Translations under genes and position numbers: made by a program | Assembly: GCA_017425745.1 (NCBI GenBank) | Contig: JAFOXT010000237.1 | Location: 1 to 13,236 of the forward strand | Direction of reading: 5' to 3' | Source of the DNA: Clostridia bacterium | GTDB taxonomy: Bacteria; Bacillota; Clostridia; Oscillospirales; Acutalibacteraceae | DNA: 13,236 nt | The notes under the pieces: generated by a model | Database searches by the model: none | What the model was told of the DNA's origin: nothing | Seen by the model: the letters and a program-made list of their open reading frames with translations, nothing else | Part shown: positions 6,547 through 12,274 of the stretch, in pieces | Position numbering within the stretch: the first letter of the stretch is position 1 | Layout: each line of letters opens with the position of its first letter

Positions 6547-7611
6547 TTATCGGCAGTCTGTAACTGCGTAGAAATTGCTTTCCCACGCAGGCACATAAGG
6601 ATGATGTCTGTAGTAGATTTTATACTCTGAAGAAAGCTCGTGGATTTTGAGCGGAAGAGTGTACATATCTTCATCGCGGTGATAAGCGCAGACATAAAGC
6701 TTAGGAAGATTTTCTTTTATTGTTTTTTCAGCACCATCAAGAGCTTTAAGCTCAGCACCTTCAATATCCATCTTCAGAAAGGTGATTTTGTCCGTAACCG
6801 TACCGTCAACACTTCTGAACTCAACAGGTATGCCGTCTTTTTCGGTTCTTGAGCCTCTGGCGGCTTTTTTCTGGAAATATAGTGTTTCTTCCTTATCCCA
6901 TGCGCCAAGGTTATAAAGGTCAATATCTGTAAGATTTCCGGTCTTTCTTGTCAACTTTTTAAAATTCTTGCTGTCAGGCTCAAAGGCAATTATTTTTTTA
7001 TATTCGCCCTTTGTTACGCCGAGAAATTCTCTTATTGTGTCGCCGTCATAAGCACCAAGGTCAAGAATCACTTCGTCATTATTTAAGTGCAGGATATCTT
7101 CATAAAGCTTTTCTTTTTCATATTCACACTCATAAAGATATTTAACCTTGCCGCTCAGCTTGTAGCGAAGCACATTAAGAAAGGTTTCCTTTGATTTTTC
7201 ATCTGCAAGAAGTTCATAGGCCTTTCTGAATTCCTCCTCGTGCTCAAGCAGAAAAGCTTCAGTGAAGTATTCCTTACCGATAATAGAAACGCAAGGGGAG
7301 TAGAATTCATATTTTTCACTCATTGCCTTGATTTTATCAAGAGTAGGTCTGTCGTGCACAGCAAAGGTCATAAGAATAATAAAATCGCTGTATTTTTCCT
7401 CAACCTCACTGAGCTTCAGTACCTTTTTGCCGTGGAAAAAGTGTCCTCTTACAAATTCATCGCTGGCAAAAATTTCGCTGTAAGTAATTCCCTTTTCCTC
7501 AAGAATGCTTATAATCATATCAGCGCCGTCGCCCATACCGTAAAGCACAATAGGCTTTTCGGTTTCAGAAAGATAATTCCACAAGGGAGTTTCGTTTAAA
7601 AGTTCAAGCAT
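6547..7611 (-). CDS. FkbM-family SAM-dependent methyltransferase
   Basis: The C-terminal half is an FkbM-type methyltransferase, expected to transfer a methyl group from SAM to an oxygen on a sugar, lipid or other small acceptor. With the start at 7611 it has 354 aa. The N-terminal part holds a glycine-rich, Rossmann-like strand and turn (VLYGMGDGADMI, about 22-33) and is not assigned. The SAM-binding motif is VILDLGAYDGD (181-191), followed by the acidic loop FEPD (210-213) and the family signature LKMDIEGAE (279-287). The frame is open further upstream to 7764, but a promoter lies at 7644-7672 and the SD GAAAGG (7621-7626) is nine bases before the ATG at 7611, so the longer form is unlikely. 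There are no membrane segments, so it is probably cytoplasmic. It stands alone, with no glycan gene cluster visible around it; the substrate is unknown. Confidence 0.85.
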   Translation of the reverse strand: MLELLNETPLWNYLSETEKPIVLYGMGDGADMIISILEEKGITYSEIFASDEFVRGHFFHGKKVLKLSEVEEKYSDFIILMTFAVHDRPTLDKIKAMSEKYEFYSPCVSIIGKEYFTEAFLLEHEEEFRKAYELLADEKSKETFLNVLRYKLSGKVKYLYECEYEKEKLYEDILHLNNDEVILDLGAYDGDTIREFLGVTKGEYKKIIAFEPDSKNFKKLTRKTGNLTDIDLYNLGAWDKEETLYFQKKAARGSRTEKDGIPVEFRSVDGTVTDKITFLKMDIEGAELKALDGAEKTIKENLPKLYVCAYHRDEDMYTLPLKIHELSSEYKIYYRHHPYVPAWESNFYAVTDCR

Positions 7612-7620
7612 TTTACTGCA

Positions 7621-7626
7621 CCTTTC
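7621..7626 (-). promoter_or_regulatory. Ribosome binding site fixing the methyltransferase start at 7611
   Basis: GAAAGG on the minus strand is nine bases from the ATG at 7611. The upstream in-frame ATG at 7632 has no SD, and the frame's first ATG at 7764 lies upstream of the promoter. Confidence 0.65.
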
Positions 7627-7643
7627 TTTCATAATACCGGCAT

Positions 7644-7672
7644 ATAATACCACATCTTGAGAAAAATAACAA
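7644..7672 (-). promoter_or_regulatory. Promoter of the FkbM methyltransferase gene
   Basis: Reading the minus strand, the -35 box TTGTTA (7672-7667) and the -10 box TATTAT (7649-7644) are separated by 17 bases. The predicted transcription start is near 7637, 26 bases before the ATG. It is divergent from the lipoprotein promoter. Confidence 0.65.
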
Positions 7673-7724
7673 GTGAAGCACCAAAAAGTGTGGAGGGATT
7701 TATATGGAATTTTGCTGAAAACTC

Positions 7725-7753
7725 TGTACAAAATAAAATCTTTGTGATATAAT
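7725..7753 (+). promoter_or_regulatory. Promoter of the lipoprotein/deacylase operon
   Basis: A perfect -10 box TATAAT (7748-7753) is preceded by the extended TGN element (7745-7747). A weak -35 box TGTACA (7725-7730, 4 of 6 consensus bases) is 17 bases upstream. The predicted leader is only about 19 nt and holds a strong SD AAAGGAGG (7763-7770). Confidence 0.75.
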
Positions 7754-7778
7754 ATGCTCAACAAAGGAGGTTTTAAAA

Positions 7779-8207
7779 ATGAAAAATCTTAAAAGAATCC
7801 TTGCAGTTGCTCTTACCGCTATCCTTGTGATGACATTATTCACAGCTTGTGTTAAGACTCCCGAAAAAGAAATTCTCGGTTCATGGAGAGATTCAACACA
7901 GACAATGGGCTATGAATTCAAAGAGAACAACGTTGTTACAATTACGTTCCTTGATATCACAGTACCCATCGTAAATCTTCCTTACAAGGGCACAGTTGAA
8001 GGTACATACCAGATTACCAAAAGAGATGACGGTAACCACTATGTAACTATCACTTACACAGTATTTGCAACAAGTGTTACAAAAGATTATATGTTCAAGA
8101 TTGACGGTAACGCTCTTTCACTTACTGACGTTGCAGACGGTAAGACAGTTGTTTATATGGCTTACGCTGAACCTCAGGAAACAGTTGCAACAACACCGGC
8201 TCAGTAA
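7779..8207 (+). CDS. Lipoprotein with one uncharacterised beta-rich domain
   Basis: This is a 142-aa secreted lipoprotein. The signal peptide is basic then hydrophobic and ends in the lipobox LFTAC, with the lipidated cysteine at residue 24. The mature protein is one domain of about 100 residues (31-129), predicted by eye to be mostly beta strands. Its pattern is ILGSWRDST, GYEF, ITFLDITVPIVNLPYKGT, EGTY, DYMFKIDGNALSL and a final YM. The same pattern occurs twice clearly, and once in weaker form, in the next protein. A short PQETVATTPAQ tail follows. The start is fixed by an ideal SD and promoter. The layout resembles the small WxxxxGxYxxxGxxL beta-sandwich or lipocalin-like families seen on Clostridia surfaces, but I cannot name a family or function. 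A terminator separates it from the next gene. Confidence 0.8.
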   Translation: MKNLKRILAVALTAILVMTLFTACVKTPEKEILGSWRDSTQTMGYEFKENNVVTITFLDITVPIVNLPYKGTVEGTYQITKRDDGNHYVTITYTVFATSVTKDYMFKIDGNALSLTDVADGKTVVYMAYAEPQETVATTPAQ

Positions 8208-8224
8208 AAACAAGAAGATAAAAA

Positions 8225-8248
8225 GGGTATCTGTGGATGCCCTTTTTT
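8225..8248 (+). terminator. Terminator or attenuator between the two domain-sharing genes
   Basis: The stem GGGTATC (8225-8231) pairs with GATGCCC (8236-8242), including one G-T pair, around a 4-nt loop, with six T residues directly after (8243-8248). It lies 17 bases after the lipoprotein stop and only 26 bases before the next start, with no room for a promoter between. Confidence 0.8.
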
Positions 8249-8274
8249 ACATTAAATTTTAATGGGGTGACCTT

Positions 8275-9390
8275 ATGGCTAAAAGTACAAAAATTATTAT
8301 GATTATTTTCTGCTCACTTGTTGCTGTGCTCTGTGTTGCAATCGGTGTCAGCACCCTTAAAAGCGAAAGTGAGAAAAAGGGCGAGGGTAAGCCTACAGTT
8401 TCTCAGAGTACAACCGTAGCTTCAACTGCTCCAACTTCAACAACTGCCGCGAGTGATGTATTATCCGTGCAGATTATCGGCAAATGGCGTGACAGCGCTG
8501 ATATGAGCGGCTTTGAATTCTTCTCTGACGGAACAGTTGAAATCACTTATGTAAATCTCACAGTGCCCATTATCAACATTCCCGTAAACGGCACAACAAA
8601 GGGTATTTATACCCTTGAGGGTGATAAGCTTACAACAAAGTTTACAATTTATTCCACAACAATTGAAGATACCTATACTGTTTCGGTAAACGGTAACAAC
8701 CTTTCAATGACTAACCATGACGGTAATGAAACCACCACATATATGCGTGCGAAAAAAGAAGCTGAAACAACCACAGCCAAAACCACAACCCATCCGTCAA
8801 CTACAAAAAACAGCAGTAATGTGCTTTATGACGATGAGCTTATAGGCTCATGGGAAACCTATGACGGTGCAGTTTACAGCTTTGAGCTTGACGGAGAATT
8901 TGAGCTGGAAAAGAACAACAGAGACTACGACGGCATCTATCTTACCGATGAAGGTAAAATCACTCTTCAGTACGCTGACGGCGGCAAAAAGGTTACTGAA
9001 AAATACACCTACAGTGTTACAAAAAATACTCTTTCTCTCAGCAAAAACGGTGAAGAAATTCTTCTTACAAGAGAGGGTACAGGCGGCAACCGTTTTGATG
9101 AAAGCGACATTTTCGGAGTATGGCGCGACGGTACCGATATGGCAGGCTTTGAATTCAAGCCCGGCGGAATTTGTGAAATTACCTATATGAATTTTACAGT
9201 ACCCGTTGTTAATATTCCCATTAACGGCACATTTACAGGTACCTATGAGATAAAGGGTAACAAGCTGACCGTATCAGCAAATATTTACGGTAATGCTATG
9301 AATGACGAGTATGAATTCTCTGTTTCAGGCAATACTCTCAGAATGAAAAACACCGAAACAGGTGCAGAATACACTTATCTGAAAAAATAA
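8275..9390 (+). CDS. Membrane-anchored protein with three copies of the lipoprotein domain
   Basis: This protein has 371 aa. A hydrophobic helix (about 7-27) anchors it, with no lipobox; Thr/Ser-rich linkers follow (about 41-60 and 162-182). It contains three related domains: 66-160, a diverged one at 187-266, and 277-371. Domains 1 and 3 match each other closely and match the upstream lipoprotein: GxWRDSxDMxGFEF, then ITYxNxTVPxxNIPxNGT, GxYxxxGxxLT, then SVxGNxLxM. Domain 2 keeps GSWETYDGAVYSFELDG and NTLSLSKNGEE but lacks the TVPxxNIPxNGT strand pair. The whole is expected outside the membrane. SD GGGGTGA (8264-8270) supports the start. It is probably expressed by read-through of the preceding terminator, and the deacylase gene follows after 13 bases. 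Function is unknown; a binding or scaffold role is only a guess from the repeated beta domains and flexible linkers. Confidence 0.75.
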   Translation: MAKSTKIIMIIFCSLVAVLCVAIGVSTLKSESEKKGEGKPTVSQSTTVASTAPTSTTAASDVLSVQIIGKWRDSADMSGFEFFSDGTVEITYVNLTVPIINIPVNGTTKGIYTLEGDKLTTKFTIYSTTIEDTYTVSVNGNNLSMTNHDGNETTTYMRAKKEAETTTAKTTTHPSTTKNSSNVLYDDELIGSWETYDGAVYSFELDGEFELEKNNRDYDGIYLTDEGKITLQYADGGKKVTEKYTYSVTKNTLSLSKNGEEILLTREGTGGNRFDESDIFGVWRDGTDMAGFEFKPGGICEITYMNFTVPVVNIPINGTFTGTYEIKGNKLTVSANIYGNAMNDEYEFSVSGNTLRMKNTETGAEYTYLKK

Positions 9391-9395
9391 AGGAG
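9391..9395 (+). promoter_or_regulatory. Ribosome binding site supporting a TTG start
   Basis: AGGAG lies directly after the preceding stop codon and eight bases before the TTG at 9404, which fixes this rare start codon for the deacylase. Confidence 0.7.
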
Positions 9396-9403
9396 AAATC
9401 AGT

Positions 9404-9898
9404 TTGACACAGCAGGAAAAAGTTTTTGAGGCTCTTGACAAGCTTGGAATTGAATATAAAGTAATTCACCACGAGCCCGTACACACAATTGAGGATATGG
9501 ATGCTCTCGGTATATTCACTGACGGAGAGGTTTGCAAAAATCTCTTTCTCAGAAATGCCAACGGCAAAACTCACTATGTGGTATCAATGATGAAGGATAA
9601 GCATCCCGATATTCAGCAGGATATCCGTTCACAGCTTGGCTGTTCACGTCTCAGCTTCGGATCTGACGAAAGACTTATGAAGCATATGGGACTTTTGCCC
9701 GGTGCAGTTTCACCCTTCGGTATTCTCAATGACGATGATGCCGATGTAGTTGTGGTTCTTGACAGTGAGCTTAAAACCTATGACGGACTTATCGGTTTTC
9801 ATCCTAATGATAATACAGCCTTTGTGTGGCTCAAGTTTGATGACCTTATGAAGTTTATCAAAAAAAGAGGCAACGACGTTTACTTTATCAACATATAA
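9404..9898 (+). CDS. ProX/YbaK-type aminoacyl-tRNA deacylase (prolyl-tRNA editing)
   Basis: This 164-aa stand-alone editing protein most resembles the ProX/PrdX (ProXp-ala) branch of the YbaK/ProRS-editing superfamily, which hydrolyses mischarged tRNA(Pro), typically Ala-tRNA(Pro). The visible hallmarks are HHEPVHTIEDM (22-32), the strand GEVCKNLFLRN with the expected catalytic lysine at 45, LLPGAVSPFGILND (97-110) with its GxxSPFG-type loop, and FHPNDNTAF (132-140). The length is normal. Translation begins at TTG, with SD AGGAG eight bases upstream. It is the last gene of the operon, 13 bases after the three-domain membrane protein, and a strong terminator follows. Its cytoplasmic role has no evident link to the surface proteins before it. 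Another amino acid specificity within the superfamily is possible. Confidence 0.88.
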   Translation: MTQQEKVFEALDKLGIEYKVIHHEPVHTIEDMDALGIFTDGEVCKNLFLRNANGKTHYVVSMMKDKHPDIQQDIRSQLGCSRLSFGSDERLMKHMGLLPGAVSPFGILNDDDADVVVVLDSELKTYDGLIGFHPNDNTAFVWLKFDDLMKFIKKRGNDVYFINI

Positions 9899-9929
9899 CA
9901 AAAGCACCCGAAAGGGTGCTTTTGTTCTT
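9897..9929 (+). terminator. Terminator after the deacylase gene
   Basis: A perfect 13-bp stem (AACAAAAGCACCC at 9897-9909 with its complement at 9914-9926) has a GAAA tetraloop and overlaps the stop codon by two bases. The T-rich 3' arm and the following CTT complete it. Confidence 0.9.
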
Positions 9930-9930
9930 A

Positions 9931-9960
9931 AAGTTGAAAGATAAAAGTTGAAAGTTGAAA
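9931..9960. repeat. Short direct repeats, AAGTTGAAA three times
   Basis: AAGTTGAAA occurs at 9931-9939, 9945-9953 and 9952-9960, the last two overlapping. It directly precedes the hairpin array and may be part of the same element. Confidence 0.7.
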
Positions 9961-9993
9961 TGTGGGTCGCTACGCTCCGATTGTATTTACTTT

Positions 9994-10124
9994 AGCTAAA
10001 TTTTGCTGTGCAAAGCTAAATAGCTCACTGAGGTTCGCAGCTAAATTTTACTGCGTAAAGCTAAATAAAATTCGCTTATAAGCTGACCGAAGGTCAATTT
10101 AGCTCGCTATCAGCGAATTTAGCT
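9994..10124. repeat. Array of 28-nt hairpin units with AGCTAAAT arms
   Basis: Each unit is an 8-nt arm AGCTAAAT, a 12-nt core and a second AGCTAAAT in the same direction. Together with the first base of the second arm, the core forms a 5-bp stem with a 3-nt loop. Units on the plus strand are at 9994-10021 (core TTTGCTGTGCAA) and 10039-10066 (core TTTACTGCGTAA). A unit on the minus strand is at 10124-10097 (core TCGCTGATAGCG). A fourth, at 10104-10077 on the minus strand (core TGACCTTCGGTC), shares an arm with it, and its last arm is decayed (AGCTTATA). The palindrome GCTTATAAGC (10074-10083) lies at the junction. There is no coding frame of note. It looks like a compact mobile or REP-like intergenic element between a terminator and the convergent groEL terminator; no named family is recognised. 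Confidence 0.75.
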
Positions 10125-10125
10125 A

Positions 10126-10155
10126 TTAAAAAAAGCCCTGATGGGCTTTTTTTAA
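10126..10155 (-). terminator. Terminator of groESL, bidirectional in form
   Basis: A 13-bp perfect inverted repeat (TTAAAAAAAGCCC at 10126-10138 with its complement at 10143-10155) has a 4-nt loop. Read on the minus strand, the GC core starts about six bases after the groEL stop and is followed by seven T residues. The A/T symmetry would let it work for plus-strand transcripts too. Confidence 0.9.
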
Positions 10156-11789
10156 TACATTCCGCCGCCCTGAGCCATAGCCGCTGCTGCAGCTGCATCT
10201 GCTGCGGGGTCGGGGATATCAGCGATAAGTGATTCTGTTGTAAGAACCATTGAAGCTACGGAAGCAGCATTCATAAGTGCTGAACGTGTAACCTTAGTAG
10301 GATCGAGAATACCTGCTTCAGCCATATTCACATATTCTTCCTTAGCGAAGTTGAAGCCGTAGCCAACCTTACCTGATGAAACAATTTCGTTTACAATAAC
10401 GCTGCCTTCAAGACCTGCGTTCTTAGCAATCTGACGAACGGGTTCTTCAAGAGCCTTAAGCACAATGCGTACGCCTGTCTTTTCGTCGGGATCTTCTGTT
10501 TCTTCAAGAAGAGCAGTAACTGCGGGAATTGAGTTGAGAAGTGCAACGCCGCCGCCTGCAACCATACCTTCTTCAACTGCAGCCTTAGTAGCAGCAAGAG
10601 CGTCGTCAATGCGGAGCTTCTTTTCTCTCATTTCTGTTTCTGTAGCAGCACCAACCTTGATTACTGCAACACCGCCTGCAAGCTTAGCAAGTCTTTCCTG
10701 AAGCTTTTCTGTATCAAATTCTGAGGTTGAAACCTCGATCTGACTCTTAATCTGATTTACGCGAGCCTTGATCTGATTCTTATCACCTGCACCGTCAACA
10801 ATTGTTGTTGTTTCCTTTGTAACAACAACCTGTCTTGCTGAACCGAGCATATCCGGAGTAGCAGTTGTAAGCTCAAGACCAAGATCGCTTGTAATAACCT
10901 GGCCACCGGTGAGAATAGCGATATCCTGAAGCATTTCCTTTCTTCTGTCGCCAAAGCCGGGAGCCTTTACAGCAACGCAAGTGAATGTACCTCTGAGCTT
11001 GTTAACAAGAAGAGTTGCAAGAGCTTCGCCTTCAACGTCTTCAGCAATAATAACGAGCTTTCTGCCCATCTTAAGAACCTGCTCAAGAAGGGGAAGAACT
11101 TCCTGAATGTTGCTGATTTTCTTGTCTGTAATAAGAATCGCTGCGTCGTCGATAACAGCCTCCATCTTGTCTACGTCTGTAGCCATATAGGGTGAAACGT
11201 AGCCGCGGTCAAACTGCATACCTTCAACAACTTCCTTCATTGTTTCAGCAGTCTTTGATTCTTCAACAGTGATAACACCGTCGGTTGAAACAATTTCCAT
11301 AGCCTCAGCAATAAGCTGACCTACTGATTCATCAGCAGATGAAATTGTTGCAATTCTTGCAATATCAGCTGAGGTTGTAACAGGGCTTGAGTTTGCCTTA
11401 ACTGTTTCAACTGCAGTTTCAACAGCCTTTTTGATACCCTTTTTAACAACCATAGGGTTAGCACCTGCTGCAACGTTTTTCATACCCTCACGAACAAGAG
11501 CCTGAGCGAGAAGAGTAGCAGTTGTTGTGCCGTCACCTGCAACGTCGTTTGTCTTTGTTGCAACTTCCTTAACGAGCTGAGCGCCCATATTTTCAAATGC
11601 GTCCTCAAGCTCAATTTCCTTAGCGATTGTAACGCCGTCGTTTGTGATGAGGGGAGCGCCGTATTTCTTGTCAATAACAACGTTTCTGCCCTTGGGGCCG
11701 AGTGTGATTTTTACAGTATTGCTTAATTTATCAATACCGTTCTGAAGAGCTTTTCTTGCTTCTTCACCGTAAATTACCTGTTTAGCCAT
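10152..11789 (-). CDS. groEL: GroEL, 60-kDa chaperonin
   Basis: This is a full-length chaperonin of 545 aa that folds cytoplasmic proteins inside the GroEL-GroES cavity using ATP. Family landmarks are the N-terminal MAKQVIYGEEARKAL, the ATP site GPKGRNVVIDKKYGAP (31-46) and NDVAGDGTTT (81-90, catalytic-site Asp at 86), the apical-domain segment APGFGDRRKEML, and KLAGGVAVIKVGAATETEM. The flexible C-terminal tail ends QGGGMY, a short form of the usual Gly-Gly-Met repeat. SD AAGGAG (11803-11798) is eight bases before the ATG. It is the second gene of the groES-groEL operon, 19 bases after groES, and is controlled by the CIRCE operator upstream of groES. The stop codon overlaps the edge of the terminator stem. 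Confidence 0.99.
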   Translation of the reverse strand: MAKQVIYGEEARKALQNGIDKLSNTVKITLGPKGRNVVIDKKYGAPLITNDGVTIAKEIELEDAFENMGAQLVKEVATKTNDVAGDGTTTATLLAQALVREGMKNVAAGANPMVVKKGIKKAVETAVETVKANSSPVTTSADIARIATISSADESVGQLIAEAMEIVSTDGVITVEESKTAETMKEVVEGMQFDRGYVSPYMATDVDKMEAVIDDAAILITDKKISNIQEVLPLLEQVLKMGRKLVIIAEDVEGEALATLLVNKLRGTFTCVAVKAPGFGDRRKEMLQDIAILTGGQVITSDLGLELTTATPDMLGSARQVVVTKETTTIVDGAGDKNQIKARVNQIKSQIEVSTSEFDTEKLQERLAKLAGGVAVIKVGAATETEMREKKLRIDDALAATKAAVEEGMVAGGGVALLNSIPAVTALLEETEDPDEKTGVRIVLKALEEPVRQIAKNAGLEGSVIVNEIVSSGKVGYGFNFAKEEYVNMAEAGILDPTKVTRSALMNAASVASMVLTTESLIADIPDPAADAAAAAAMAQGGGMY

Positions 11790-11808
11790 GTGTATTTCTC
11801 CTTAAACC

Positions 11809-12093
11809 TTATTCTACAATTGCGAGGATATCGTTCTGGCGTACGATAATGTATTCCTCACCGTCAACCTTAACTTCAGTGCCTGCATACTTGCCCGTGA
11901 TTACCTTATCACCAACTGATACAAACATTTTTACTTCCTTGCCGTCAACAAGTCCGCCGGGACCTACTGCAATAACCTCTGAGAACTGAGGCTTTTCCTG
12001 AGATGCAGATGTAAGAATGAAACCGCTCTGAGTTGTCTCTTCAACTTCAGTAGCCTTCAGTACTACTCTGTCAAGAAGGGGTTTGATTGTCAT
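11809..12093 (-). CDS. groES: GroES, 10-kDa co-chaperonin
   Basis: This is a co-chaperonin of 94 aa, the standard length. It forms the heptameric lid of GroEL. The start MTIKPLLDRVVLK and the end EYIIVRQNDILAIVE are canonical. The mobile loop (about 18-34) carries the GroEL-contact tripeptide as FIL within SGFILTSA, where many GroES proteins have GIVL or GIML. VGPGG (43-47) and VGDKVITGKYAGTEVK follow as usual. SD AGGAGGA (about 12107-12101) is seven bases before the ATG. It is the first gene of the operon; the promoter and CIRCE lie directly upstream. Confidence 0.98.
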   Translation of the reverse strand: MTIKPLLDRVVLKATEVEETTQSGFILTSASQEKPQFSEVIAVGPGGLVDGKEVKMFVSVGDKVITGKYAGTEVKVDGEEYIIVRQNDILAIVE

Positions 12094-12134
12094 AATTTAT
12101 TCCTCCTGAAAAAATTTTCATGTTAGACTGTGTT

Positions 12135-12161
12135 TTAGCACTCTTAACTCTCGAGTGCTAA
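12135..12161 (-). promoter_or_regulatory. CIRCE operator (HrcA binding site)
   Basis: A perfect TTAGCACTC-N9-GAGTGCTAA inverted repeat sits between the -10 box and groES, covering the predicted transcription start. HrcA represses chaperone operons through this site and releases on heat stress; in this organism that is inferred from the perfect match. Confidence 0.98.
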
Positions 12162-12166
12162 TGACT

Positions 12167-12195
12167 ATTTTAGTAACTTTTTTTGGATAAGTCAA
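12167..12195 (-). promoter_or_regulatory. Sigma-A promoter of groESL
   Basis: On the minus strand, the -35 box TTGACT (12195-12190) and the -10 box TAAAAT (12172-12167) are exactly 17 bases apart. The start would fall near 12160, inside CIRCE. Confidence 0.88.
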
Positions 12196-12263
12196 GTCTT
12201 TTTCAAAAATAATTGGAAAAATTTACGATTATTTATTTGCAGTGCCTTTCGGAATAATATTAC

Positions 12264-12269
12264 AGGTGA
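12264..12269 (+). promoter_or_regulatory. Ribosome binding site supporting a TTG start
   Basis: AGGTGA lies five bases before the TTG at 12275. The in-frame GTG at 12266 overlaps it and has no SD of its own, and the first in-frame ATG (12308) would remove part of the membrane helix. Confidence 0.6.
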
Positions 12270-12274
12270 TTATT

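Noticed and set aside
6640..7599. Plus-strand frames opposite the methyltransferase gene (70 and 119 codons)
   Set aside because: They are antisense shadows of a gene with clear SAM-binding motifs and show no start signals of their own.
7612..7764. A longer N-terminus for the FkbM methyltransferase, starting at 7764
   Set aside because: A promoter with 17-base spacing lies inside this stretch (7644-7672), and the best SD points to the ATG at 7611. The extra residues look unlike the family.
9994..10124. CRISPR array
   Set aside because: The 28-nt length is suggestive, but units are in both orientations, spacing is irregular, there are no unique spacers of constant length, and no cas genes are present.
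10391..11680. Several open frames of 65-80 codons on both strands inside groEL
   Set aside because: All lie within the well-conserved groEL gene, are low-complexity Leu/Gln- or Ser/Ala-rich, and lack ribosome binding sites. They are frame shadows.
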